64,000 nt of DNA from Candidatus Poribacteria bacterium (GCA_958295815.1 OY282374.1:4244682-4308681); one strand, 5' to 3'; shown: positions 42,221 through 51,038, counted from the first letter of the stretch. Made by a program: numbers and translations. Notes: a model not told the origin generated them from the letters alone.

Positions 42221-42743
42221 GGCATCTGTCCTAACTATGGTGAATCCTAACAATAAACAGACACTTCTGCCATCCATAAACCCAACAACAGAATACTCCT
42301 GTTCGGCGAGGTCTCCGTGCCTCGGCGATGCAGAGTGTCCAAGTAATTCTAAAATCTACCATAAATGCCCGTGTTTAGTAACTAACGTGAGTTCGACATA
42401 AAGGTGAGAGAAATCCGAAACAATATATCATGCCTATCGAAGATTTGATGACGAATATGATCTACACTCCAGAGGAGTGTTATGTCTATAGAGAACCAAT
42501 GCCAAAGTCCCAGCACTCCAGCGGAGTGCTATGTGTCGGAACACCACACACCGCGCCGCTGGAGCAAGGTGGAGGTTTTGGGTGTCACATAGGTCTCGAT
42601 TTCGTTAAATTGAACTTATGTTCAAATTTTCGGATAGTGAAAGAGAAGTTGCTGGCGTATCAGACGCAAGGGTTCTGGGGTCGGGTGTTTCGGAGGATGC
42701 CGTATTAGCGAGTAGCGGTCAGCAGTCAGGGGTCAGTTAAGAG
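42221..42743. other. Intergenic region with ACTCCAGnGGAGTG palindromes, no believable gene
   Basis: Holds two ACTCCAG-(A/C)-GGAGTG palindromes (about 42467-42480 and 42516-42529) each followed by TTATGTCT or CTATGTGT. An open frame at 42430-42708 consists of repeat sequence with no family likeness or ribosome site, so I do not call it a gene. Confidence 0.4.
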
Positions 42744-42786
42744 AGCGGAATGTGGGGTTTGCGGATCCTGTGTTCCGCTTTTTTTC
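42744..42786 (+). terminator. Terminator-like hairpin
   Basis: AGCGGAA (42744-42750) pairs with TTCCGCT (42773-42779), followed by seven or more T. The orientation is plus, though no plus-strand gene is called upstream; it also sits just beyond the stop of the minus-strand HNH gene and may stop transcription that way less well. Confidence 0.5.
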
Positions 42787-42809
42787 TTTCGCTATAAGTA
42801 GTTTTGGGG

Positions 42810-44153
42810 TTAAAGATTGTTTTTAGTTTCATGCGAATGGGCTATTATAGTGGGGTTTATATTTGTGTCTATAAAGCAATGAAACGGTTTTAGAGGTGTG
42901 TCATTAGGTCCGTATGGAATATGTAATGCTCTTTGAATTTTAAGTTGTTTATCTTGTAAATTTGTGTGAGTAGAGTCTGTTAAACAGATAATCTTTCTTG
43001 ATTCAAAATCATATTGTTGAGGGAACAATTCTACAACACAATATAGTGACTTATTCCAAAGAAAGTAGATAAGAGTATGACAATCAAATTCATTAGGGTA
43101 GCGTTTTACTAACCTTAATTCCATATCAGTTATGGGGTTTTGGGTATTGGGATTACCGAGTATAAAATCCTTGATATTCTTTAATTCAGGTTCATATCCA
43201 GTATATTGTTTTGTTGTATTTAGTTCATAATGTTTTTTTGACATTAGAGGTGAACTTCTAATATCTTTTTCTTGGATTAATAACCCGTTGAGAGCAATTT
43301 TAGTATATGCTCTGTCAATCAGTGGATCTGCTGCTGTGCTAAAAATCACGAGCGTTCTCAATCCTGTATTGGGGCTATTAATAAGTATGTTCTCAGGAAT
43401 AAATCTTTTTTGAATCTTCTTTGTTAGAGGTAGTGGGCGTGTTTGTGCTAATTCTTTACTTGTTATTAGTTCTTGTTCCATTGTGTGTAGATTAAGGTCA
43501 TAGTCGTTAATTAGTGTTCTTTTTAATTTTTCGGGGTCTAAATCATTTTCATAAATTAATTCGTTAGATATAATATAAGTATATTCACCTAATTTAATGA
43601 CTCTTTGTTTATCGTCAATTATCTGAAGTAAGGATTGGTTTTCTATATTAGTCCCATTGTATATGGTTTTCCGTGATCTATTCATTAGTTTTATATTCTC
43701 GGAGCGAATTTCTCTCACGCTTTTTCTTGAAGTGTCGTACAACGCTATTTGATAAAGCATTGTTATTTGATTTTCCTCAAGTGATAACCTAATGGGAAGT
43801 GGGTGCAAATCAGGACTCATCATATAATGCCTTGGTGAAGCGTATCTACCCTCCAATAATTTACGTTCGCTAGTAAAGTATCGGTGTTGGGGTTTTTCTG
43901 ATTTTTTATGAATTTTATGGAATAAAGATATCTCACTAAGGTGTATTAGAGCCTCGTCAATGTTAAATGAACTGTTGCATTTCTTGCAAACTCTATGATT
44001 GATAGTCAACCCATGGCTAAAATCTTTTCCTGTTTCAGGATTTGTAATTGAAAGGGCTTGTGGAATTAGGTGTTCGCCACTCTCATTATTTTTCTTCCTT
44101 TCTGATAAACCACAATACATGCATTCGTATTCAGATACATATTGTTTACTCAT
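42810..44153 (-). CDS. HNH endonuclease-like protein with large unknown C-terminal region
   Basis: 447 residues. The N-terminus is a zinc-binding HNH_5-type module: CMYCGL, then GEHLIPQAL (the EH pair), then NHRVCKKCNSSF (second CxxC and the Asn). The other 370 residues match nothing I can name. The gene is clearly richer in A+T than its neighbours and uses AT-ending codons, which suggests recent transfer. A perfect 10-bp palindrome lies 58 bases upstream and a terminator hairpin beyond the stop, so it stands as its own unit. A role in defence or DNA processing is possible, but only the nuclease motif is seen. Confidence 0.75.
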   Translation of the reverse strand: MSKQYVSEYECMYCGLSERKKNNESGEHLIPQALSITNPETGKDFSHGLTINHRVCKKCNSSFNIDEALIHLSEISLFHKIHKKSEKPQHRYFTSERKLLEGRYASPRHYMMSPDLHPLPIRLSLEENQITMLYQIALYDTSRKSVREIRSENIKLMNRSRKTIYNGTNIENQSLLQIIDDKQRVIKLGEYTYIISNELIYENDLDPEKLKRTLINDYDLNLHTMEQELITSKELAQTRPLPLTKKIQKRFIPENILINSPNTGLRTLVIFSTAADPLIDRAYTKIALNGLLIQEKDIRSSPLMSKKHYELNTTKQYTGYEPELKNIKDFILGNPNTQNPITDMELRLVKRYPNEFDCHTLIYFLWNKSLYCVVELFPQQYDFESRKIICLTDSTHTNLQDKQLKIQRALHIPYGPNDTPLKPFHCFIDTNINPTIIAHSHETKNNL

Positions 44154-44210
44154 ATTCTATATCCTTCTCTGCTATTTCAACTGTGCAATAAGTTTTGTCT
44201 GCGTGTTGTT

Positions 44211-44237
44211 CTCTGTGGAATTGCCTGTTCCACAGAG
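44211..44237. promoter_or_regulatory. 10-bp palindrome upstream of the HNH gene
   Basis: CTCTGTGGAA-TTGCCTG-TTCCACAGAG, a perfect inverted repeat 58 bases before the HNH start codon. It could be a repressor site or a 5'-UTR hairpin. Confidence 0.45.
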
Positions 44238-44279
44238 AGTTGTAGATTTCAATATATATTATAACAAATTTTATCAGGG

Positions 44280-44517
44280 TTAACTGACTTTTTTTATTTT
44301 CGATGTGTTGGGGGGCAGCGTGGAGGGTTCTGCGCTGGGAACCAAGGGGTAGCGGTGAATTGGAGGTGAGAGTTTGGGGCACGTCTGGGTTGCTGGTGAG
44401 AGACGGTGCTGTGGTGTTGGACGGTGTAGCGTGCAATGCGAATATAGGGTTGCCCGTGCTGCGGTTGGGGGAGGGTTGCAAGGTTGCAGCTTTGTAATGT
44501 GGTAGGTCTGCAACGTT
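44280..44517. other. G/T-rich non-coding stretch
   Basis: The plus strand is strikingly rich in G and T and poor in C over about 240 bases, unlike the AT-rich HNH gene beside it. Overlapping frames on both strands are open by composition and have no family likeness. It ends near GCAAGGTTGCAGC, related to the palindrome at 45.95 kb. I see no gene. Confidence 0.4.
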
Positions 44518-44988
44518 TTATGTATTCAAAGTTTTTAGGAAGATGTCTCTGGATCCGCCTTCAGGTCCTGGTGGTGCCTTCGCAAAAGGTTCAAAACCCA
44601 TCTTCTTGTAGAATTGTCGCGCTGGCTGACCATCGGGATTGTCGGCACCGAATGTTGTGACATATAACTCGGTGGATGGCTGGATCATATCATATATATG
44701 CGCTAAGAGCACTGTGCCGACACCCCTACGACGCCATTGCTCTGCTACGGACAGCCAGCCAATATGGTATGCGGGTGATCTGAAAGACAGAAACAAGCCT
44801 CCCATCAACGGTGCCCCCTCATATTGATCTCGTTCCCGCACACAGTACGCACTTCCCCGATCTATATTTTTCCGGAGTGCGTCGTGAAATTCAGGCTGAT
44901 CAACCATAGGTCCGAAAAGAGACTCTACCTCTGATGCCAGTGCAAGCCAACTCGGAATATCAGCACGTGTAGCGATTTGGACTTTCAT
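44518..44988 (-). CDS. GNAT-family N-acetyltransferase
   Basis: 156 residues starting MKVQIATRADIPSWLALASE. The acetyl-CoA-binding motif A is WLSVAEQWRRRGVGTVLLAH (RRxGxG), followed by LYVTTFGADNPDGQPARQFY (KKMGFE), the usual C-terminal GNAT signature. It would transfer an acetyl group to an amine; the substrate is unknown. It is a single gene in the accessory islet, and its codon use is like the main genome rather than the AT-rich HNH gene. Confidence 0.88.
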   Translation of the reverse strand: MKVQIATRADIPSWLALASEVESLFGPMVDQPEFHDALRKNIDRGSAYCVRERDQYEGAPLMGGLFLSFRSPAYHIGWLSVAEQWRRRGVGTVLLAHIYDMIQPSTELYVTTFGADNPDGQPARQFYKKMGFEPFAKAPPGPEGGSRDIFLKTLNT

Positions 44989-45499
44989 TAGGCTTTTCCT
45001 GCAATAAAGAATGCGTGTGCCGTTTGTCTGAGATACACAAAATCACACGAGTGTCTAAAAAAATGTCGCATTTTATTATGAATTTGTGCTATACGGTGTT
45101 TCGGCATCCGTAACACCGTAATAGGTGGTTCGGCGAGAGGGTTACTCTCCCGAACCGCGGCACTGCCAAGGCGAGTTGCCAGCGCGAGTTTAATTATATC
45201 ATATTTTTCGGTAAATGTGTCTGATATTTTAAACTGCGTCGGGATTTACTGTTTTCTTTGGAAAGTCTCGTGAATTCTGATTCGACGTTGGAGACGGTAT
45301 GCCGGGTAGTCCCACTACCCCCGTCTCCCCCCATTGGCAAATTGGGGACTCGCCGTGTCTGTATCTTGATGCGGGTAACGTCAAAATACCACAAAGATTT
45401 TTTATAGAACTATGTTGTTGTGCAGTTGTTGGGTTTCGCGCTGCTCTACCCAACCTACGGCGTAGATGGACTGTGCATCAACACGTGAGAGGTTATATC
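44989..45499. other. Intergenic region with strong hairpin
   Basis: Holds a hairpin at 45127-45156: GGTTCGG-C-GAGAG-GGTTA-CTCTC-CCGAACC. The rest, including a frame open from 45299, reads as non-coding upstream DNA. A structured RNA is possible but not shown. Confidence 0.4.
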
Positions 45500-45853
45500 G
45501 TGTCAAATTTCGATCCGTACGATCCGGATGCCCCGATGCAATTTGAGGTAAACTTGAATATACCGCGTTTTATCCCTAGTGCCGTGCGGAAGAAAATGAA
45601 ACGGGCTGAAATTATGGTGTACCTGCATCTCGTCTCAATCACTTACGAGGCGACGGATAAGATGCGAGGGTTTTTCCCAGTCGCACAAGAGTACGACCTA
45701 TCGCGAAACGAAATTCTGATATGGTTGCATATTGCGTACGACGGTTCAGTGAATCCGAGGCATATCAGTCGCAAGCTACGGATCCCGATTCGCTGGGTCG
45801 AAAAAGCTTTGGTTGTGCTGGAAGAGAAAAACGTCGTCGAGGGAAAAGAGTGA
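45500..45853 (+). CDS. Small protein with winged-helix-like C-terminal part
   Basis: 117 residues from a GTG at 45500, seven bases after GAGAGG: (M)SNFDPYDPDAPMQFEVNLNI. The region RAEIMVYLHLVSITYEATDK, PVAQEYDLSRNEILIWLHIA, NPRHISRKLRIPIRWVEKAL, VVLEEKNVVEGK resembles a winged-helix layout seen in phage replication or transcription proteins. No firm family. The frame is open further upstream to 45299, but that part has no ribosome site. It lies in the islet with a terminase-like HTH gene, so a phage origin is possible. Confidence 0.6.
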   Translation: MSNFDPYDPDAPMQFEVNLNIPRFIPSAVRKKMKRAEIMVYLHLVSITYEATDKMRGFFPVAQEYDLSRNEILIWLHIAYDGSVNPRHISRKLRIPIRWVEKALVVLEEKNVVEGKE

Positions 45854-45947
45854 CTGGATGGGTTAAGAAGGACTGCTAAAAGATTAGCAATCTTATTGTA
45901 TTGTCGAGGCGTTCGGGGTACGTGTGTGGTTATAGGTGTATTGCAGG

Positions 45948-45979
45948 GCTGCAAGGCTGCAGTAATTCAACCTTGCAGC
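45948..45979. repeat. 9-bp inverted repeat GCTGCAAGG/CCTTGCAGC
   Basis: A perfect inverted repeat with a 14-base loop between two convergent small genes. It lacks a T-run, so it is either a weak terminator or a repeat; a related half-site GCAAGGTTGCAGC lies near 44.48 kb. Confidence 0.45.
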
Positions 45980-46015
45980 GTAGGCGGGTATGATGCACGG
46001 TTCATAACAGGTCTT

Positions 46016-46393
46016 TCAAGCGTTCCAGTCGAAGGTTCTCGCCCATTCCCGGACTCTCTCACTCTTGATGCCGATCTGTGTGCCGACGGTGGATGCGAGC
46101 TTATGTTTTGGGACGCCTTGATCTTGTGCGGTACGGTATGCTTGTCGTGCTTTCTCGAAGTCGGGGCTGGCTTGCATATCGCGTGCGGGCCGGACACGGA
46201 AGTGGCGTTCGCCCTGATAACCAAGTGTTTCCAGTACCTCTTTCCAGCGTGCGCGTTCTGCCCAACGGTAGATATTGCGTTCAGTGGTGTTGAGTTTATC
46301 GGCGATCTCTTTGGCGTCGCGGGTATAAGTTGCGAAGAGTCCTGCGGCGACAGTGATACGGATGTCTGTTTCGGCTTTACTTTTGTTTGGCAT
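46016..46393 (-). CDS. Terminase-small-subunit-like helix-turn-helix protein
   Basis: 125 residues. AGLFATYTRDAKEIADKLNT followed by TERNIYRWAERARWKEVLE is an HTH of the kind in phage gpP-like terminase small subunits; the second half (KLASTVGTQIGIKSERVREW) looks like another HTH. No terminase large subunit or other phage genes are seen. A frameshifted partial copy lies just upstream at 46466-46720, so the gene has been duplicated in tandem. It may be a domesticated DNA-binding protein or the remnant of a mobile element. Confidence 0.7.
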   Translation of the reverse strand: MPNKSKAETDIRITVAAGLFATYTRDAKEIADKLNTTERNIYRWAERARWKEVLETLGYQGERHFRVRPARDMQASPDFEKARQAYRTAQDQGVPKHKLASTVGTQIGIKSERVREWARTFDWNA

Positions 46394-46465
46394 AGGGGCG
46401 TGACTCCTTGTATAGCGGTCAGCGATCAGGGCGGGCGTGTGCAGCTTTTATTATCTGTCGGTTAG

Positions 46466-46720
46466 TCAGAATGCCACTGGTTTTTTCGCCCATTTGCGAA
46501 TTGTCTCGGGTATGACACTTGTTTGTGTACCGACGGTGGATGCGAGTTTATGTTTCGGGATACCTTGATCTTGTGCCACACGGTATGCTTGTCGTGCTGT
46601 CTCGAAGTCGGGGCTGCTTTGCTATCGCGTGCGGGCCGGACGCGGAAGTGGCGTTCACCGGTGTAACCGAGCGTGTTAAGTACCTCTTTCCAGTGTTCGC
46701 GTTCTGCCCAGCAGTGCTAT
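46466..46720 (-). pseudogene. Frameshifted, N-truncated copy of the terminase-like HTH gene
   Basis: The minus strand reads EREHWKEVLNTLGYTGERHF then RVRPARDSKA in one frame, then after loss of one base SPDFETARQAYRVAQDQGIP and KHKLASTVGTQTSVIPETIR in another, ending at a TGA. Both parts match the intact gene at 46016-46393 (ARDMQASPDFEKARQ...). The first 30 or so codons are gone. The last part is changed (VIPETIRKWAKKP). Confidence 0.8.
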
Positions 46721-46796
46721 AGGGGCAGGTCTTACACCTACCCCAGTACGGGTTGAAGGAGGAGATTTCAACGGAGGGTCTTATACCAAACTCGCC

Positions 46797-47624
46797 TTAA
46801 TCAGACGCAAGCACGGCATTCATGAGTTCTTCCCATCTGCCTTCAAACTTTTCGCCGAACTCAGTTTCTCCGCCGGTTGCGAGAGGACCGCGAAGCATCG
46901 GCTTGGCAGTATTATTATTTTCCCAGAGTTCCTTACCACCAAAATCGTTGTGGAGGAAATGGAGGGCAACGCCTGCGCGCTCCTTATCGGAGAGGTTTGA
47001 CCGCGTACAGTGTGCGACACCGTAGCAGAAGAAAAGGACGCCACCCGCCTTCAATTCAATCGGGACAGCACGCTCCTCAGGTGGATCGCACCGAATATGA
47101 TGATCGCTCAATGGGTCCTTGTAGTGTTCATACATTTCCCGATGACTGCCAGGAATAACGTGCATGCATCCGTTCTCAACATTCGCATCGTGAATAGCAA
47201 TCCACATCGCCGTGCCGCGCAACGGGTCCGCAATCTTGAAATAAGCGTTATCCTGATGCCAACTCGTACCGATACCAACTTTAGGCGGTTTCCAGAACGC
47301 CTGATCCAGTTCCAACATAAATTCATCGCCAATAAGTTGTTGGACAGCCGAGATAACCCTCGGATGAAACGGCAACGCCTTGTGCAAGTCACTGCGGTTG
47401 TTGAGCGGAATTACCTGAAGGTTCTGTCGCTCGCCTTCATTGTCGCGTTTGGTTCCATCCGCTTGCACTGCACAATTGATACCAGTCCCATTTTCGAGTT
47501 CAGTGTTGTAAATCCGTTCTAATTCCAGTCGGAGGGCTTTCGCTTCAACAGGGTTAAAAAACCCTTCAATGGCAAGATACCCATTACTTCGGAATTGCGC
47601 AAGCTGCTTCTCACTTAATTGCAT
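46797..47624 (-). CDS. Phytanoyl-CoA dioxygenase (PhyH) family protein
   Basis: 275 residues, an Fe(II)/2-oxoglutarate dioxygenase. MQLSEKQLAQFRSNGYLAIE is the typical PhyH start; SWHQDNAYFKI gives the HxD iron ligands and GVAHCTRSNLSDKERAGVAL the distal His and 2-oxoglutarate-binding Arg. NGCMHVIPGSHRE is the family signature. It hydroxylates or otherwise oxidises an unknown substrate. The ATG at 47624 follows GGAAGGTGA; the longer frame upstream has no ribosome site. It lies seven bases after an ATP-grasp-like gene, so the two form an operon. Confidence 0.9.
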   Translation of the reverse strand: MQLSEKQLAQFRSNGYLAIEGFFNPVEAKALRLELERIYNTELENGTGINCAVQADGTKRDNEGERQNLQVIPLNNRSDLHKALPFHPRVISAVQQLIGDEFMLELDQAFWKPPKVGIGTSWHQDNAYFKIADPLRGTAMWIAIHDANVENGCMHVIPGSHREMYEHYKDPLSDHHIRCDPPEERAVPIELKAGGVLFFCYGVAHCTRSNLSDKERAGVALHFLHNDFGGKELWENNNTAKPMLRGPLATGGETEFGEKFEGRWEELMNAVLASD

Positions 47625-47631
47625 TCTCGAA

Positions 47632-49074
47632 TCACCTTCCTTGCATTCGTGCGCACGGCACAATAATAGAATCCACCATACCGTGTAAAATCTTCTTATC
47701 GGCAGGACAGACTGCCGCTTGCATGCCGCCGAGTTTAACCTTATCACCCACCACGAAATAGTATGGACGCAGAAGCGGACGGCACGCCATCTCTTGAACC
47801 TCTTCGCGATCAAAATCGTAATACTGCATCCGTACCCGTTCGGCTGTATGGAATTTCTGTAGAACGTGCGGGCTTTTCTCAAAATTAGCAAGACTATTTT
47901 CGATGACAGCTTCCCAATCTTCTGTGGGCAGATCATGTCCAATTGCCACGCCACGACTCCCCCACGCCAACTCTGAAAAACCGGACGGCTTGATAACCAA
48001 TTCCCGTTGTTTCTGCGTTACCGTACTAAGCTGCCGCCAGTCCGTCACCGCGTTGCCATCTACTTGCAAGTTCGGAATCACAGCATGCGGTGGCAGCGGA
48101 CGCGCATCAATAATCCATGTCTCAGGAATCGCTTCCTGCAAGAACGGATAGGTCTTTTTACCCAGGTGCCGCTTCCAAAACGGTTGGAGTGCCGGGTGAT
48201 GGAAAAGTGCAAGACACAATTTCTCTTCCAAATAGGACTTCGGCGGTGGGGTCATCACGACAGTACGTTTCTTCGCACCATAGAACATCAACTCCGATTT
48301 CGGGATATTCTGTAAATCAAACAACTCATAGAAACGGTAGAACACATCAACGGCTACCCGACCTTCCGCGCTCTCTACGAGTAACCCATCCTCAGAAAAA
48401 ATCACCTCGTGCGGTTTGACAGTGAAAGTTTGTACCCCTACCTCACAAAGTGCCGCAGCCAGCCATACCATCTCTGCCCAATAATCTTCCGATTCATCTG
48501 AGACAACAATTGCAAGTGTGGGATCGTCTTTCTTCGCCAAAGCTCGGATCATCTCTGCATATCCGGCAACCATCCCATCGCTACCACCAATAATAGAATA
48601 GCCGAGTTGCGCATAGAGTCGCCCCAAACAACCCGTTGCACCAATGAAACCCGGAATCGAATCCAATTCTGTAATCGCCATACCGTCAGTGGTCGGGAGA
48701 ATGTCTGGACGCAGGACGCCGGGCAGTTGGCTCTTAAAACGGTTCATCCGTCCATATTGGATGACAGATTCCGGTTTCCCTAATTCCAAGTACTCAGCCA
48801 CCCAAGTCGGTTGAATCCCTCGAACGCTCTGCGAATAGAGTAAGTTGCATGCGCGGTAAAAATTTAAGAGATGTGTTCCCAACTCCTCAAACCATTTCAA
48901 GTCCGTCTCGGGGATCCAAAACGGTTCTGGCGAGATACGCCACGAGGTATTACAATCTGGGTGGACATCTCGCTTCTCACTTTCAAATAATCGTGCCTTC
49001 GGAATCTCGTCATTAATAAATAGACATTTCTGTTTGGCATCCAAATTGATTATCCTTTTTCTCGTAAGTTCCAT
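47632..49074 (-). CDS. Circularly permuted ATP-grasp-like protein
   Basis: 480 residues without signal peptide. The central and C-terminal segments GMAITELDSIPGFIGATGCL, RELVIKPSGFSELAWGSRGV and MQYYDFDREEVQEMACRPLL read like ATP-grasp folds of the permuted type (glutathionylspermidine-synthase-like or related), with VIKPSG as nucleotide-binding strand. I am not certain of the family. ATP-grasp enzymes join a carboxylate to an amine or thiol. It is directly upstream of the PhyH gene (seven-base gap), which points to one pathway, perhaps a modified peptide or amino-acid product. Confidence 0.6.
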   Translation of the reverse strand: MELTRKRIINLDAKQKCLFINDEIPKARLFESEKRDVHPDCNTSWRISPEPFWIPETDLKWFEELGTHLLNFYRACNLLYSQSVRGIQPTWVAEYLELGKPESVIQYGRMNRFKSQLPGVLRPDILPTTDGMAITELDSIPGFIGATGCLGRLYAQLGYSIIGGSDGMVAGYAEMIRALAKKDDPTLAIVVSDESEDYWAEMVWLAAALCEVGVQTFTVKPHEVIFSEDGLLVESAEGRVAVDVFYRFYELFDLQNIPKSELMFYGAKKRTVVMTPPPKSYLEEKLCLALFHHPALQPFWKRHLGKKTYPFLQEAIPETWIIDARPLPPHAVIPNLQVDGNAVTDWRQLSTVTQKQRELVIKPSGFSELAWGSRGVAIGHDLPTEDWEAVIENSLANFEKSPHVLQKFHTAERVRMQYYDFDREEVQEMACRPLLRPYYFVVGDKVKLGGMQAAVCPADKKILHGMVDSIIVPCARMQGR

Positions 49075-49106
49075 CCTCTGTTTTCAGTAAAGACACAAGA
49101 TTTATC

Positions 49107-50693
49107 TCACGGCAGAAAAACCTGTTTCACAAAGTCAATCTTCTTCTGCTCAGTGATAGTTTGCAGAACATGGCGAGGCACAGGACTATCCACATTAATA
49201 AGCGTCACAGCAAGTTCCCATAAGCGTGAACGACCGACCGTCATATCGGCGATGTTAATACCGTGCTCACCCAAAATCGTCCCCATTACCCCTATCATAC
49301 CCGGCTGATCGCTGTTATAAATCAGGAGAATATACCCCGTCGGTCTCACATTTATATGAAGTTGATCTATACGTACAATACGGATGTCCTTTTTACCAAA
49401 AGCAGTGCCTTCAATCACCGTCTCACCTTTGTCTGTTACAACCGTAATAGCAATAGAGTTCGCAAAATCCGCTTCCATCTCGCTCTTTGTTTCCGTAATA
49501 GAAATGCCGCGTTGCTTAATCAGGAAAGGGGCATTCACATAGTTAACATCCGTCAGCACTGGTGCCAAAAGCCCTTTCTGCGCAGCAACGGTTACCGGTG
49601 TAACATCCTCTTGCTGGAAGATAGCACCGTTATAATGGATTTTAATCGCTGATATGCGTCCCTCAACAATCTGCGTATGAAAACTGCCAATTTTTTCGGT
49701 AAGTTCCAGATACGGACCTAAAATATCAAGTGTCCGCGGATCAATCTTGGGTTGGTTGACAGCATTAGAAACAGGTTGACCGTGGAGAGCGTTCATCACC
49801 TGCTGTGCCACCTCAACAGCGACATGCTCTTGCGCCTCAGACGTCGAGGCACCGAGGTGCGGCATCGCCAGAAAATTCTCTAAGTCCAATAGCGGAGTAT
49901 CAGTTGCAGGCTCGTCTTCAAAGACATCCAGCGCAGCCCCAGCAAGTTGCCCAGTCTTCAGCGCATGGTAAAGCGCATCTTCATCAATGATACCACCGCG
50001 CGCACAATTAATCAGACGACAACTCGGTTTCATCAATGCAAACTCTGAAGCACCGATACTATGATAGGTTTCCGCGTTCAGATGCGTATGGACGGAAATA
50101 TAATCCGACATCCGAAAGAGTGTTTCCCGATCCACAAGTTGGATACCCATTTTCTCCGCCGCAATCGCTGAAATATACGGATCGTAGGCGATCACGCGCA
50201 TCTCAAAGGCTTGGACACGCCGCGCAACCTCGCGGCCAATCCTACCGAGTCCAACAGTCCCAAAAACCTTTCCGTACAACTCAACCCCGATGAAGTCGTT
50301 CCGCTGCCAGCTCCTGTTCCTGAGCGAAATCCCCGCAGGCACAATGTTACGTGCCAATGCTAACAGCATCGCAATCGTATGTTCCGCCGCCGCAATCGTA
50401 TTCCCCGTTGGCGTATTAACAACTAAAACACCGTTTCGCGTTGCCGCCTGCACATCAATATTATCCACACCAACCCCGGCGCGTCCGATAACCTTCAAAC
50501 GCGTCGCTGCATCAATAACACGCTTCGTTACCTTCGTCGCACTTCTGATGAGCAGTGCGTCGTAAGCAGCAATCCGTTCCAGCAACGCTTCATCTGAGAG
50601 GTCAAGAATAACATCCACCTCAAAATCGTCGTCTGCCTTAAAAACATCTAAACCTTGCTGTGACAGCAAATCGCTGACCAGCACCTTATACAT
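49107..50693 (-). CDS. serA: D-3-phosphoglycerate dehydrogenase
   Basis: 528 residues, the long form of SerA: substrate and Rossmann domains (VGLGRIGREVARR; LINCARGGIIDEDALYHALK; MPHLGASTSEAQEHVAVEVA with the catalytic His), an intervening domain and a C-terminal ACT domain (GYILLIYNSDQPGMIGVMGT). It oxidises 3-phosphoglycerate to 3-phosphohydroxypyruvate, the first step of serine synthesis; the ACT domain usually senses serine. The ATG at 50693 follows GGAGGGACTTGGCTC. A serine-using SHMT-family gene lies elsewhere in the window but not nearby. Confidence 0.95.
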   Translation of the reverse strand: MYKVLVSDLLSQQGLDVFKADDDFEVDVILDLSDEALLERIAAYDALLIRSATKVTKRVIDAATRLKVIGRAGVGVDNIDVQAATRNGVLVVNTPTGNTIAAAEHTIAMLLALARNIVPAGISLRNRSWQRNDFIGVELYGKVFGTVGLGRIGREVARRVQAFEMRVIAYDPYISAIAAEKMGIQLVDRETLFRMSDYISVHTHLNAETYHSIGASEFALMKPSCRLINCARGGIIDEDALYHALKTGQLAGAALDVFEDEPATDTPLLDLENFLAMPHLGASTSEAQEHVAVEVAQQVMNALHGQPVSNAVNQPKIDPRTLDILGPYLELTEKIGSFHTQIVEGRISAIKIHYNGAIFQQEDVTPVTVAAQKGLLAPVLTDVNYVNAPFLIKQRGISITETKSEMEADFANSIAITVVTDKGETVIEGTAFGKKDIRIVRIDQLHINVRPTGYILLIYNSDQPGMIGVMGTILGEHGINIADMTVGRSRLWELAVTLINVDSPVPRHVLQTITEQKKIDFVKQVFLP

Positions 50694-50790
50694 GAGCCAA
50701 GTCCCTCCACCGTTATCATAGCAATATACTGTTCGCAAACTACCCTTAAATTATAGCATGTCCTACCTCAGATGTCAATACCATTTTTCC

Positions 50791-50926
50791 TGTAGGAGAG
50801 AACTCCAAATTTTTCCCATACGCGGTAAAATTTGTCTTAGCCTTACATTTCCCGACTCCTAACACATAACTCACAACTCACAACCTTTTTCTCTGACTGC
50901 CGACTGCTGACTGCTGACCGCCATTC
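50791..50926. repeat. Dispersed hairpin repeat with both heptamer tails
   Basis: TGTAGGAGAGAACTCC, the stem AAATTTTTCC / GGTAAAATTT (decayed), then GTCTTAGCCTTACATTTCCCG, then AACACAT, AACTCAC units and finally CTGCCGA, CTGCTGA, CTGACCG-type units. Confidence 0.7.
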
Positions 50927-50946
50927 CGCCCTAAACCAATTTTAAA

Positions 50947-50975
50947 ATGACATATATTTTTTAATATGATAAAAT
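50947..50975 (+). promoter_or_regulatory. Sigma70-type promoter for tatA
   Basis: ATGACA (50947-50952), a 17-base spacer and TAAAAT (50970-50975), about 64 bases before the tatA ATG. Confidence 0.45.
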
Positions 50976-51038
50976 ATACCCTAAGTACATCGTGCAGCTT
51001 CACAGGGCACGAATATTACTAAACATGGAGGCATAAAT

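Noticed and set aside
42430-42708. 92-residue ORF on the plus strand
   Set aside because: It runs through ACTCCAG/GGAGTG palindromes and has no ribosome site or family likeness.
45299-45499. N-terminal extension of the small winged-helix-like gene
   Set aside because: The extension reads as upstream DNA, while a GTG with GAGAGG at 45500 gives a believable start.
45896-46465. 189-residue ORF on the plus strand
   Set aside because: It is the opposite-strand shadow of the terminase-like HTH gene; the minus-strand product has clear HTH sequence.
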